Shown here in pieces: positions 8,443-15,729 of a DNA stretch of 39,101 nucleotides. The position numbers and the translations under genes are program-made. Location of the stretch: assembly GCA_009379735.1 (NCBI GenBank), contig WHTB01000005.1, positions 1 through 39,101 on the forward strand, written 5' to 3'. This DNA comes from Propionibacteriales bacterium (GTDB lineage: Bacteria > Actinomycetota > Actinomycetes > Propionibacteriales > Nocardioidaceae). The notes beneath the pieces were generated by a model. It did no database searches. It worked only from the letters and a program-made list of their open reading frames with translations, and was not told the origin of the DNA. Position 1 is the first letter of the stretch; each line of letters starts with the position of its first letter.

Positions 8443-9192
8443 TCAGAAGTTCTCGTACGTCGCCGGCTCGTCGCCCGCCTGCTTGGGCGGCAGCGCGAAC
8501 GCCAACCCGTGCTCGAGGAGCCAGTAGACACCGAAACCGACCGCCCCCAGGATCGTCGGCGGCAGCACCCAGATGGCGGAAAGCGCGGCGGTCAGCCCGG
8601 CGCCGTACTGCCGGTCCCAGAGCAGCGCCGCGACGAACGGCGCGACCACCGCCGCGAGCATCAGCCACCAGTTGCCGTCGACGACACCGCGGTACGCCGC
8701 CGTCATGCCGGCCGCGGCACAGACCACCCAGATCAGCAGGGTGATCCGCCGGATGCCGCCGGCCCGCCACCGGGTGCCGAACGCCACCGCGGTCCACATC
8801 ATCCAGCGTCGGATGAACCGCACCCCGACCGCCTTGAGCATGAACCGGAAGTACCGGTCGGCGTCGGTGTCGGAGACGCCGGGTAGGGCGGTGTCACCGA
8901 TCAGCCGGTCATGCACCAGCGCGGCCGGCGTGTGGACGCCGTACGTGCCGATGAACCAGCGCAGCGCCGACGGCACGGACGCCAGGTCGGTGACAGGCTC
9001 GGGGCCGAGGTCCTCTGGCCGCAACGTGCGGGCCTCGTCGGGCAGACCGTCGACCCCGGTCGGTCCGACGAAGCGCATCGAGGACTCGAGCAGGAAGCTC
9101 TTCCGGTCGATCTGACGGACTCGGACGACGGCCGGCTGCGTCTCGTCGTCAGGGTCGACGAAGCAGTTGCCCCAGGGTGGCTTGTTCGACAT
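8443..9192 (-). CDS. DUF1353 domain protein with C-terminal membrane segments
   Basis: 249 aa. The N-terminal half (about 15-135) matches DUF1353: a beta-rich start (RKSFLLESSMRFVG), then TDLASVPSALRWFIGTYGVHTPAALVHDRLI and a helix ending near WTAVAFGTRW. DUF1353 is mostly seen in phage and bacterial proteins of unknown function, usually alone. Here it continues into hydrophobic segments (around 155-175, 180-198 and 205-240) that should anchor it in the membrane. I start it at the ATG at 9192, preceded by GGGAGGGTGGGG. Longer readings run through a repeat into the opposite-strand methyltransferase. A family A palindrome lies 18 bases upstream of the start. Confidence 0.75.
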   Translation of the reverse strand: MSNKPPWGNCFVDPDDETQPAVVRVRQIDRKSFLLESSMRFVGPTGVDGLPDEARTLRPEDLGPEPVTDLASVPSALRWFIGTYGVHTPAALVHDRLIGDTALPGVSDTDADRYFRFMLKAVGVRFIRRWMMWTAVAFGTRWRAGGIRRITLLIWVVCAAAGMTAAYRGVVDGNWWLMLAAVVAPFVAALLWDRQYGAGLTAALSAIWVLPPTILGAVGFGVYWLLEHGLAFALPPKQAGDEPATYENF

Positions 9193-9209
9193 GACCCCCA
9201 CCCTCCCGT

Positions 9210-9266
9210 TGAGTGTGACGTTTTGGACAGACACGCCAGCGTGTCGCGTCCGAAACGTCACACTCA
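9210..9266. repeat. Family A palindromic element, copy A1
   Basis: A 57-bp imperfect palindrome. The left arm begins TGAGTGTGACGTTTTGGACA and has the AGACACG form. The right arm, read in reverse, has the one-base-longer GCGACACG form. Copies A2 (21162-21232) and A3 (36671-36727) share the arms. This copy sits between divergent genes, so here it cannot be a simple shared terminator. It would form a hairpin just before the Shine-Dalgarno of the DUF1353 gene. Confidence 0.8.
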
Positions 9267-9293
9267 GCGGGGATTTCGGTCCGCGACCGGCAC

Positions 9294-9307
9294 TAGCCTG
9301 AGCGCCA
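9294..9307 (+). promoter_or_regulatory. Leaderless promoter (-10 TAGCCT) for the 9-codon ORF and methyltransferase
   Basis: TAGCCT at 9294-9299 is followed by 7 bases and then the ATG at 9307, so the transcript should begin at or next to that A. The same spacing is seen before other genes of the window that lack a Shine-Dalgarno (12560, 15428, 33048). Confidence 0.5.
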
Positions 9308-9336
9308 TGGCCTACCCCCGACTCCGCTGGTGGTGA
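9307..9336 (+). CDS. Nine-residue upstream ORF (MAYPRLRWW), probably leaderless
   Basis: ATG to TGA encodes MAYPRLRWW. The ATG lies at the predicted transcription start. The stop overlaps the GTG GTG start region of the methyltransferase, which has no Shine-Dalgarno and no earlier in-frame ATG or GTG before an in-frame TAG at 9294. Ribosomes that load on the leaderless ATG could therefore terminate and restart on the methyltransferase. That is inference from layout only, and the peptide may have no function of its own. Confidence 0.4.
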   Translation: MAYPRLRWW

Positions 9337-10262
9337 CCGACCCGACCGGTCCCTGGCCGACCTGGCGGGACGCCTGGAGCACCGCGTTGTACGGACCGGG
9401 CGGCTTCTTCGTCCGGTCCCGGCCGGCCGACCACTTCCGCACCTCGGTGCACGCGTCGGCGCTGTTCGCCGACGCAGTCCACGAACTCGCCCGCCGTGCC
9501 GACCTGCGCACGGTCGTCGACCTGGGCGCGGGCGGTGGGGAGCTGCTGCGCCACCTGCACGCCGCCGACCAGGACCTGCACCTGGTCGGCGTCGACCTGG
9601 CGCCGCGCCCGGACGACCTGCCGGCGGCCGTCGGCTGGCGCGCGGACCTGCCCGAGCAGGTCGACGGGCTCGTCGTCGCGAACGAGTGGCTCGACAACAT
9701 CCCGTGCGACGTCGTCGAGGCTGACCAGGACGGGGTCGCGCGCACCGTGCACGTCGAGCCGTCCACCGGGGCCGAGCGGCTCGGCGAACTCTGCACCGAC
9801 CCGTGGCTCGGGCGGTGGTGGCCGCTGAGCGAGCCCGGGACCCGGGCCGAGGTGGGCAGCGCGCGGGATGCGGCGTGGTCCGACGTCGTCGGCCGGCTGG
9901 GGCGTGGGGTCGCGGTGGCGATGGACTACGGCCACACGATGGACACCCGCCCGGCCTTCGGTTCACTCACGTCGTACCAGCACGGGCGGGAGGTGCCTCC
10001 GGTCCCCGACGCCAGCCGCGACGTGACGGCGCACGTCGCGGTCGACTCACTGCCGGCCGACCGGGTCGTCGACCAGCGGCAGGCGCTCGGCGCGCTCGGG
10101 ATCAGTGGCGAGCGTCCGCCTCTCGACCGCGCGCACGACGACCCCCGCGGCTACCTGCGAGCTCTCAGCACGGCTACCGAGGCGGCCGAGCTCACCGCGC
10201 GTGGCGGGCTGGGCGACTTCGTCTGGGTCGTCTCCGCCCGGGGCGTCCCGCTGCTGCTGTGA
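9330..10262 (+). CDS. SAM-dependent methyltransferase, MidA/NDUFAF7 family (DUF185)
   Basis: 310 aa. Family motifs in order: ALYGPGGFF (about 20-28), HFRTSVHASALFA, the SAM-binding VVDLGAGGGELL (about 62-73), VVANEWLDNIP (the NEflDalP signature), VAVAMDYG, SLTSYQHGREV, ASRDVTAHVAVDSL and DQRQALGALGI. Together these identify Methyltransf_28, whose mitochondrial member NDUFAF7 symmetrically dimethylates an arginine of NDUFS2 during complex I assembly (established knowledge). It is somewhat shorter than the eukaryotic proteins. A NuoD (NDUFS2) homologue lies 458 bases downstream on the same strand, across one small opposite-strand gene. Translation starts at GTG 9330 or GTG 9333. I infer NuoD is the substrate; no other candidate is nearby. 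Confidence 0.9.
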   Translation: MVTDPTGPWPTWRDAWSTALYGPGGFFVRSRPADHFRTSVHASALFADAVHELARRADLRTVVDLGAGGGELLRHLHAADQDLHLVGVDLAPRPDDLPAAVGWRADLPEQVDGLVVANEWLDNIPCDVVEADQDGVARTVHVEPSTGAERLGELCTDPWLGRWWPLSEPGTRAEVGSARDAAWSDVVGRLGRGVAVAMDYGHTMDTRPAFGSLTSYQHGREVPPVPDASRDVTAHVAVDSLPADRVVDQRQALGALGISGERPPLDRAHDDPRGYLRALSTATEAAELTARGGLGDFVWVVSARGVPLLL

Positions 10263-10280
10263 CCGACCAGCGCGGTGGCG

Positions 10281-10580
10281 TCAGCCGTCCGACGGCTGAC
10301 TTCTCGAAGCGCGCTTCGCTGCGGTGCGCCCGGTCGTACGCTTTGCGGTCGTACGTTTCGCGGCCGTACGTTTCCCGGCCGTACGTTTCGCGGGAGCCGG
10401 CGTGCCCTCGACGGCGCGCAGCCGACCCTCCAGCTCACGGATCGTTCGCTCCTGACTGTCGAGCCGATCGCGCAGCGGCCGCAGGCCCTCCTCCACGCGC
10501 CACCTGATCGCGCGGTCGACACGTGCGCTGATCTTTCCGACCCCCGGGATCTCGGAGGGACGGAACCGACTCTTGGCCAT
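10281..10580 (-). CDS. Small coiled-coil protein with a basic KRT-repeat tail
   Basis: 99 aa from the ATG at 10580, which has a GAGAGG Shine-Dalgarno. Residues 1-30 (FRPSEIPGVGKISARVDRAIRW) lead into a predicted coiled coil (LRDRLDSQERTIRELEGRLR). The last 40 residues are a low-complexity Ala/Lys/Arg/Thr tail with repeated AKRT units, like the DNA-binding tails of actinobacterial histone-like proteins. The tail is encoded by four 15-bp tandem repeats. A nucleic-acid or envelope-scaffold role is possible, and I do not recognise a named family. It is convergent with the methyltransferase (18-base gap) and divergent from nuoD. Confidence 0.7.
   Translation of the reverse strand: MAKSRFRPSEIPGVGKISARVDRAIRWRVEEGLRPLRDRLDSQERTIRELEGRLRAVEGTPAPAKRTAGKRTAAKRTTAKRTTGRTAAKRASRSQPSDG
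10331..10390. repeat. Four tandem 15-bp repeats inside the basic tail
   Basis: Consensus CGGCCGTACGTTTCG, four adjacent units differing at one or two bases. The unit is a multiple of three, so copy-number change would lengthen or shorten the KRT tail without a frameshift. Confidence 0.85.
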
Positions 10581-10719
10581 GGGAAAAGCCTCTCGGGACT
10601 TGCGGGGATCGGCCTCGACACCGCGGGGCGTCGGTGCTCGGTGGCGAGCACCCGGCCGATCATGGCATACCCGAGGCGCCGTCTGCCCAACCCCTCGGCG
10701 ATCGTGACAGCATGCACTC

Positions 10720-11913
10720 ATGACCGAGCAGCGCATTGTCGGCCTGGGAGCGGGGGCGACAGGCTTCCGCAGCTACGAGCGCGGCGGTGGTGACGAGCTC
10801 GCGACCGAGGACATGGTCCTCAACATCGGGCCGCAGCATCCGGCGACGCACGGGGTGCTCCGGCTCAAGCTGACCCTCGACGGTGAACGCATCGTCGCCT
10901 GCGAGCCGATCGTCGGCTACATGCACCGCGGCGTGGAGAAGCTGTTCGAGGTGCGCGACTATCGCCAGATCATCGTGCTCGCCAACCGGCACGACTGGCT
11001 ATCGGCGTTCTCGTCCGAGCTCGGCGTCGTGCTCGCGGTCGAGCGGATGCTCGGCATGGAGGTGCCGGTTCGCGCCACCTGGAGCCGTACCCTGCTGGCC
11101 GAGCTGAACCGCGTGCTCAACCACCTGATGTTCCTCGGCTCGTACCCGTTGGAGATCGGGGCGATCACGCCGATCTTCTACGCCTTCCGCGAACGCGAGA
11201 CGATCCAGCAGGTGATGGAGGAGCTGTCCGGCGGTCGGATGCACTACATGTTCAACCGGGTCGGTGGTCTGAAAGAGGACCTGCCGGCCGGTTGGCTCGA
11301 CCGGGCCGGCGCGGCCGTGGCTGCTGTCCGCCGCCGGCTGCCCGAGATCCGGCAGATCATCCTCGGCAACGAGATCTTCAAGGCCCGCACCCAGGACGTC
11401 GGACAGCTGTCACCCGAGCTGGTCCAGGCGTACGGCGTCTCCGGACCGATCGCCCGCGCCTCCGGCGTCGACTTCGACCTCCGCCGCGACGAGCCGTACC
11501 TCGCCTACGACGAGCTGGCCGCCGACGGCGTGCTGCGCGTGGTGACCCGCGACGAGGGCGACTGCTACGCGCGGTTCTCGGTGCTGTTCGACCAGGTGCA
11601 GGTGTCCCTCGATCTGGCCGACGCGTGCATCGAGCAGCTGCGCAGCCTGCCGGCCGGCCCGATCAACCAGCGGTTGCCGAAGATCCTGAAAGCACCCGAG
11701 GGCGCAACGTACTGCTGGACCGAGAACCCGCTCGGCATGAACGGCTACTACCTGGTGTCGCGCGGCGAGAAGACGCCGTGGCGGCTGAAGCTACGGTCGG
11801 CGTCCTTCAACAACATCGCGGTGCTGCCCGAGGTGCTGGGCGGCTGCGTGGTCGCCGACATGGTCGCGATCCTCGGCTCGATGTTCTTCGTCGTCGGCGA
11901 CATCGACAAGTAG
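10720..11913 (+). CDS. Stand-alone NuoD-like 49-kDa subunit paralogue of complex I
   Basis: 397 aa. The homology to NuoD/NDUFS2 runs end to end: [15 protein letters not shown] (35-49), [12 protein letters not shown] (66-77), [45 protein letters not shown], and the C-terminal [20 protein letters not shown]. Compared without gaps to bovine NDUFS2 (offset 15), the pocket His59 is kept (His44) and the methylated Arg85 is kept (Arg70). The quinone-binding Tyr108 is Trp93 and the pocket Asp160 is Glu145. No other nuo gene is present, so it is an orphan paralogue (often annotated nuoD2), probably of a specialised or partial complex. No Shine-Dalgarno precedes the ATG; a weak box CAGCAT lies 6 bases before it. 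Confidence 0.9.
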   Translation: MTEQRIVGLGAGATGFRSYERGGGDELATEDMVLNIGPQHPATHGVLRLKLTLDGERIVACEPIVGYMHRGVEKLFEVRDYRQIIVLANRHDWLSAFSSELGVVLAVERMLGMEVPVRATWSRTLLAELNRVLNHLMFLGSYPLEIGAITPIFYAFRERETIQQVMEELSGGRMHYMFNRVGGLKEDLPAGWLDRAGAAVAAVRRRLPEIRQIILGNEIFKARTQDVGQLSPELVQAYGVSGPIARASGVDFDLRRDEPYLAYDELAADGVLRVVTRDEGDCYARFSVLFDQVQVSLDLADACIEQLRSLPAGPINQRLPKILKAPEGATYCWTENPLGMNGYYLVSRGEKTPWRLKLRSASFNNIAVLPEVLGGCVVADMVAILGSMFFVVGDIDK

Positions 11914-11930
11914 CGATCCGCCGGCCCCGG

Positions 11931-12560
11931 TCAGGCGCGTTGGCGTGCCTCGGCCGGCTCGGCCCGCTCGTCCCAGGCCAGCAGGTCGACGACCGTCGGC
12001 ATCTCGTCGTGCGCACCGCTCTCGACCCGGTGGGAGCCGCGCTCCGTCATCTGCTCCTCGGCTGCCGCGACCTCGTCCACCAGCCCAGGCTGCTCCCACT
12101 CGAGCTCGGCGATGGTCGCCCTGAGTCGGGCGATCTCCTGCTCGGCCCGGGCCAGCGCCACCGTGTTGCGCTCGGCGGCCTGCTCGGCGAGCTCGGCCCG
12201 CCTCTCGGCCAGCCGCAACGTCGCCTTCAGCCGTTCGAGGGTCGCCCCGTGGTCGTCCACCTTCTGCCGCATCGCCGCGGCGAACGCGGAGTTCTCGGTG
12301 GCCCGACGCGCCGCCAGTGAGGCGTACGCCTGGGCCTGCTCCGCCCGATCGGTCGCGTTCTGGATCCGGGCCGCCCGCAGCTCGTTGCTGAGAATCCGGG
12401 CGGCGGCGACACCGGCCACCAAGGCGAACACCGCCGCAGACCCGAGCCACAACGCACCCCGGCTCACCAACGCGCCGGCCACGACGAGGGCGGCCGCGAC
12501 GAGGAGGGCGACGGCGAGGGTGATGCGCACACTGCGCTGGACGCGACGGTTGGCTGGCAT
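11931..12560 (-). CDS. Membrane-anchored coiled-coil protein of unknown function
   Basis: 209 aa from the ATG at 12560. A basic N-terminus (MPANRRVQRSVR) precedes two adjacent hydrophobic segments (about 13-32 and 38-56). The rest is largely a long Ala/Glu/Arg-rich coiled coil (about 60-155), ending in an acidic tail. The likely form is a two-pass membrane protein with a cytoplasmic coiled coil. I do not recognise a characterised family. TAAAGT lies exactly 7 bases before the ATG with no Shine-Dalgarno, indicating a leaderless transcript and fixing the start. It converges on nuoD with a 17-base gap. Confidence 0.7.
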   Translation of the reverse strand: MPANRRVQRSVRITLAVALLVAAALVVAGALVSRGALWLGSAAVFALVAGVAAARILSNELRAARIQNATDRAEQAQAYASLAARRATENSAFAAAMRQKVDDHGATLERLKATLRLAERRAELAEQAAERNTVALARAEQEIARLRATIAELEWEQPGLVDEVAAAEEQMTERGSHRVESGAHDEMPTVVDLLAWDERAEPAEARQRA

Positions 12561-12651
12561 ACCCGAGACTTTACGACGACGCCTGTTGGCGGCCTGCGGG
12601 GCGCGCCGCCTCAACCAATTTGTGACCACCACAACGGTGAATCTGGCCGAA

Positions 12652-13161
12652 TTAGGCACCCTCGGTGGTCTTCTCCTCACCCTCGGTGTCGGCCTTGTCG
12701 TCGGGCCCTCGAGGCACCATGCAGGCCCGCTCGAGCAACAGCGCCGCCGCGACGATCACCAGCGCCGCGAGGGCGGCGACACCACTACGGATCACCCGGT
12801 CCCGCGGCGCGTCGTACGCGAGGGCACCGACGTACTGCGCGGCGTACCCGAGATACATGCCGACGAAGAACGCGCCGACGACCGACGACGCCTTGGCCAG
12901 CACCAGGAAGTTCACGGCGCGGTGCGGGTCGATCCGCAGTCGCTTGCGATGCAGCTGCCACCAGGTCTGCCAGGCGATCCCGGCGAGGACGGCCCCGGCG
13001 AACAGCAGCGTCAGCACCGACACCCACGGCACCGTCGGGACCGAGCCACCCGTCTGACGGAGCACCGGGACTCCGAACCACCCGAGGACCACGCCGGCAG
13101 CGGTGATGCCGGCCAGCATGCGCAGCCGGGTCGCGTGGAGCCGACCTGGCCGCTCAGTCAC
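12652..13161 (-). CDS. DUF3180 membrane protein
   Basis: 169 aa with four hydrophobic segments: GITAAGVVLGWFGVPVL, VSVLTLLFAGAVLAGIAW, a longer one around KASSVVGAFFVGMYLGY, and the last ending in LLLERACMVP. A charged C-terminus follows. This pattern and its position directly after folK match the actinobacterial DUF3180 family, whose function is unknown. The GTG at 13161 overlaps the folK stop (GTGA), so it is co-translated with the folate genes. Confidence 0.8.
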   Translation of the reverse strand: MTERPGRLHATRLRMLAGITAAGVVLGWFGVPVLRQTGGSVPTVPWVSVLTLLFAGAVLAGIAWQTWWQLHRKRLRIDPHRAVNFLVLAKASSVVGAFFVGMYLGYAAQYVGALAYDAPRDRVIRSGVAALAALVIVAAALLLERACMVPRGPDDKADTEGEEKTTEGA

Positions 13162-13724
13162 GGCAGCTCGAGCGCCACGTCGTCGCGCCTGCGTACGCCG
13201 GCCGCGTCGACCCCGCCGATCAGGTCGGCGATACGTCCCTGGCCGGGGATCTCGCCGTTCGGGTCGATGTCGAACCACGGCTGCAGCACGAAGGCCCGCT
13301 CGTGCGCTCGCGGATGCGGCAACGTGAGCGAGTCCCTGCTGACCTGCTTGTCACCGAGCACGAGCAGGTCGATGTCGAGGGTGCGGGGCGCGTTGCGCTC
13401 ACCGCGTTCACGGCCGAACGCGTCCTCGACGGCCAGGCAGCGCTCGAGCAGCGTGTCGGCCGACAGGGTCGTGTCGACGATGAGTACGGCGTTCAGGAAG
13501 TCCTCGGACTCGACCGGGCTGTCGACCGGCGCCGTCTCGTACACCGGCGACCGGTCGACCAGATAGACATCCGGTGTGTCCGCCAGCGAGGACACCGCAC
13601 CCTGGATGTTGGCCTCCCGGTCCCCGAGGTTGCTGCCCAGCGACAGCACCGCGCGGCGGAACGGTCGCAGCTGGCCGGACAGGGTGTCGGTGTCGACGAT
13701 GTGCGGGTTCGGCGTCTCAGTCAC
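13158..13724 (-). CDS. folK: 6-hydroxymethyl-7,8-dihydropterin pyrophosphokinase
   Basis: 188 aa. It transfers pyrophosphate from ATP to 6-hydroxymethyl-dihydropterin, preparing it for FolP. Motifs: LSLGSNLGDREANI, SPVYETAPVD, FLNAVL, FGRERGERNAPRTLDIDLL and LPHPRAHERAFVLQPW, all in family order. An N-terminal extension of about 20 residues precedes the first strand. The GTG at 13724 overlaps the folB stop by four bases; a longer upstream reading is folB in another frame. Confidence 0.93.
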   Translation of the reverse strand: MTETPNPHIVDTDTLSGQLRPFRRAVLSLGSNLGDREANIQGAVSSLADTPDVYLVDRSPVYETAPVDSPVESEDFLNAVLIVDTTLSADTLLERCLAVEDAFGRERGERNAPRTLDIDLLVLGDKQVSRDSLTLPHPRAHERAFVLQPWFDIDPNGEIPGQGRIADLIGGVDAAGVRRRDDVALELP

Positions 13725-14128
13725 TGACTGCTCCGGTGGATTGTGAGGGTGACGTCGTCGAACGGCACCTCGATGGGGGCTTGCGGCTTGTGCACCGTGA
13801 CCTCGACCCACTGGACGAGGGGCTCGGCGAGGCACAGGTCGGCCAGGCGGCGGGCAAGCGTTTCGATCAGGTCTACGGGGTCGGACTCGATGGATTCCTT
13901 GATCTGGAGGCTCAGACGACCATAGTCGACGGTCAGGGACAGGTCGTCGGCCAGTCCCGCCGCCGAGGTGTCCAGCCCGAGTACGGCGTCGACGACGAAC
14001 TCCTGTCCGTCGCGTCGCTCATGGTCGAACACACCGTGGTGGCCATGGGCGCGGATGCCGCGCAGTGTCAGGCGGTCCGGCGCGGCCTGACGGGTCGCCG
14101 CGACCGGCGCGGCTGGTGCCTCACCCAT
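13721..14128 (-). CDS. folB: Dihydroneopterin aldolase
   Basis: 135 aa from the ATG at 14128. It cleaves dihydroneopterin to 6-hydroxymethyl-dihydropterin and glycolaldehyde. Signature segments are LRGIRAHGHHGVFDHERRDGQ near the N-terminus, VDYGRL, LIETLARRLADLCL and VEVTVHKPQAP (with the catalytic Lys). The start shares one base with the stop of the NTF2-like gene (TGATG) and the end overlaps folK, so it lies in an unbroken translationally coupled chain. Confidence 0.93.
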   Translation of the reverse strand: MGEAPAAPVAATRQAAPDRLTLRGIRAHGHHGVFDHERRDGQEFVVDAVLGLDTSAAGLADDLSLTVDYGRLSLQIKESIESDPVDLIETLARRLADLCLAEPLVQWVEVTVHKPQAPIEVPFDDVTLTIHRSSQ

Positions 14129-14550
14129 CAGTCTCCTTCGTCGGACCCCGGCTTCGACAGTACCGGTGACGCGTGGTGGATCCACAACCGCCAACCCTCG
14201 GGACGCAGCAGGAACACGTTCGTGGTGACCGCCTTCCCGCCGGAGAAACCGGGCTCGGTCTGCCCCTCCGCCGCGGCCAGCACGTTCTCGGTGCAGGTGA
14301 CCGAGGCGACGTCGCCGACCACCGTCGTCTCGACATCGGTGAGGATGAACTGGATGTACGGCGTGTTGGCCATCACGACGGCCCACGAACGGCGTACCGC
14401 CGCTGCGCCCACCACCGGGCTCCAGCCCGGGTGGATGCACACCGCGTGCCCGTCGGGCACCCACAGGTCCTGCATCGCATCGAGGTCGCCGGCCTCGAAC
14501 GCCGAGTAGAAGCCGGCGTTGGCCGCCAGGACCTGCTCGGCCGCCGTCAT
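14128..14550 (-). CDS. NTF2-like (SnoaL-type) protein inside the folate operon
   Basis: 140 aa from the ATG at 14550. FYSAFEAGDLDAMQDLW, CIHPGWSP, VRRSWAVVMAN and the C-terminal strand GWRLWIHHASPV fit the NTF2-like fold: a cone-shaped pocket used for ligand binding or for isomerase/hydrolase chemistry. It overlaps folP by four bases and folB by one, so it is expressed with them in fixed proportion. The His in CIHPGW and the paired His near the C-terminus could line the pocket. No function is assigned, and a link to pterin metabolism is only implied by position. Confidence 0.8.
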   Translation of the reverse strand: MTAAEQVLAANAGFYSAFEAGDLDAMQDLWVPDGHAVCIHPGWSPVVGAAAVRRSWAVVMANTPYIQFILTDVETTVVGDVASVTCTENVLAAAEGQTEPGFSGGKAVTTNVFLLRPEGWRLWIHHASPVLSKPGSDEGD

Positions 14551-15428
14551 CGGGCCGCCGACCCCACCGGCTCGGCCGCGAGCCGCGCCACCACTCGGAC
14601 TGCATCGACGACCGCAGGTACGACGTGGACCCGGACGCACCACACTCCGGCGGCGGCCGCGAGCGTACTCACCGCCGCGGACGCCGCATCGAGCGACGAC
14701 GGGTCACGGGTGTTGTCCGCGTCGCCGAGCAAGCGGGCGAGGAACCGCTTGCGCGATGCCGCGAGCAGGACCGGACGGCCGAGTGCGTGCACGGCATCGA
14801 GGTTCGCCAGCAGCGCCCAGTTGTGCTCGGCGGTCTTGGCGAACCCGAGGCCTGGGTCGAGGATCACCCGGTCGGAGTCGATGCCGGCCGCCAGCGCGGC
14901 CTGCAGGCGAGGCCGCAGCTCGCTCACCACGTCGGCGACGACGTCGGCGTACTCCGCTCGCTGCTGCATCCGGTCGGAGTGGCCGCGCCAGTGCATCAGG
15001 ACGTACGGCACCTCGAGGTCGGCGACGGTCGCCAGCATCGCGGGGTCGCCGAGACCTCCGGACACGTCGTTGACGAGCTGCGCACCGGCCTCCACCGCAG
15101 CGACTGCGACCTCGGCACGCATGGTGTCGATGGATACGACCGCTCCGGCGTCGGACAGCCGACGGACCACTGGCAGCACGCGCCGCAGCTCCTCCTCGAC
15201 CGGGGGCCGCTGCGCACCGGGCCGGGTCGACTCGCCGCCGATGTCGACCAGGTCCGCCCCCTGCTCGACCAGCTCGAGCCCGTGGGCCACGGCCTGCTCC
15301 GGCTCGAGCCACTGCCCACCGTCGGAGAACGAGTCGGGCGTGACATTGACCACGCCCATCACCAGGCACCGGCCTGGGGCGGGCAGACCGGGCACCGCCG
15401 CGGGCTCGGGGGTCGGACGGCTCAGCAC
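14547..15428 (-). CDS. folP: Dihydropteroate synthase
   Basis: About 293 aa. It condenses hydroxymethyl-dihydropterin pyrophosphate with p-aminobenzoate and is the sulfonamide target. Motifs: VMGVVNVTPDSFSDGG, DIGGESTRPGA, VSIDTMRAEVA, LVNDVSGG, YVLMHWRG, ILDPGLGFAKTAEHN and AASRKRFL. I prefer the GTG at 15428. A TAGGGT box ends 7 bases before it (15436-15441) and there is no Shine-Dalgarno, so the mRNA looks leaderless. The GTG at 15437 would fall within that box. It heads folP-NTF2-folB-folK-DUF3180. Confidence 0.93.
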   Translation of the reverse strand: MLSRPTPEPAAVPGLPAPGRCLVMGVVNVTPDSFSDGGQWLEPEQAVAHGLELVEQGADLVDIGGESTRPGAQRPPVEEELRRVLPVVRRLSDAGAVVSIDTMRAEVAVAAVEAGAQLVNDVSGGLGDPAMLATVADLEVPYVLMHWRGHSDRMQQRAEYADVVADVVSELRPRLQAALAAGIDSDRVILDPGLGFAKTAEHNWALLANLDAVHALGRPVLLAASRKRFLARLLGDADNTRDPSSLDAASAAVSTLAAAAGVWCVRVHVVPAVVDAVRVVARLAAEPVGSAAR

Positions 15429-15463
15429 GGCGACCACCCTACGCGGGCGTCACCACGACTCAC

Positions 15464-15523
15464 CTCGCGCCGAGGTTGCACGAATGTCGGCCACCACCGA
15501 CACACGCGCAACCTCGACACGAG
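15464..15523. repeat. Family B palindrome, full hairpin
   Basis: A left arm of 27 bases starts CTCGCGCCGAGGTTGCACGA, the loop is 6 bases, and the right arm ends GCAACCTCGACACGAG. The arms match at about 22 of 27 positions. The left-arm core is shared with 8095-8135 and 8148-8188, and the right-arm type with 15730-15755. Confidence 0.75.
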
Positions 15524-15602
15524 TATTCGGGGGGCTGGCGCCGCACCCGTGTCCGGGGGAAATGTTTGTCAGTGCCCGCCGGCACCCGGTCACCGCCCAT
15601 CC

Positions 15603-15656
15603 CAGTTGCGTGTCATCGGCCCCGCGGCGTCAGGCCCACCACATGACACGCGACTG
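15603..15656. repeat. 54-bp imperfect palindrome
   Basis: CAGTTGCGTGTCAT on the left pairs with ATGACACGCGACTG on the right (one mismatch in 14) around a 26-base loop. I see no second copy of this sequence in the window. Confidence 0.65.
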
Positions 15657-15729
15657 ACCGACGAACGGCACCCGCATCCCGGGCCGGGTAAGAGCGTTCG
15701 CCCGGGCTCATTCTTCCCAGGAGGAAACC

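Noticed and set aside
8443-9192. DUF1353 as a sign of a prophage
   Set aside because: No integrase, terminase, capsid or lysis genes nearby, the neighbours are housekeeping genes, and base composition does not change.
10662-10793. A second ORF beginning MAYPR upstream of nuoD, echoing the MAYPRLRWW ORF before the methyltransferase
   Set aside because: The likeness covers only about six codons, it has no matching promoter spacing, and it runs into nuoD out of frame. Chance is the simpler explanation.
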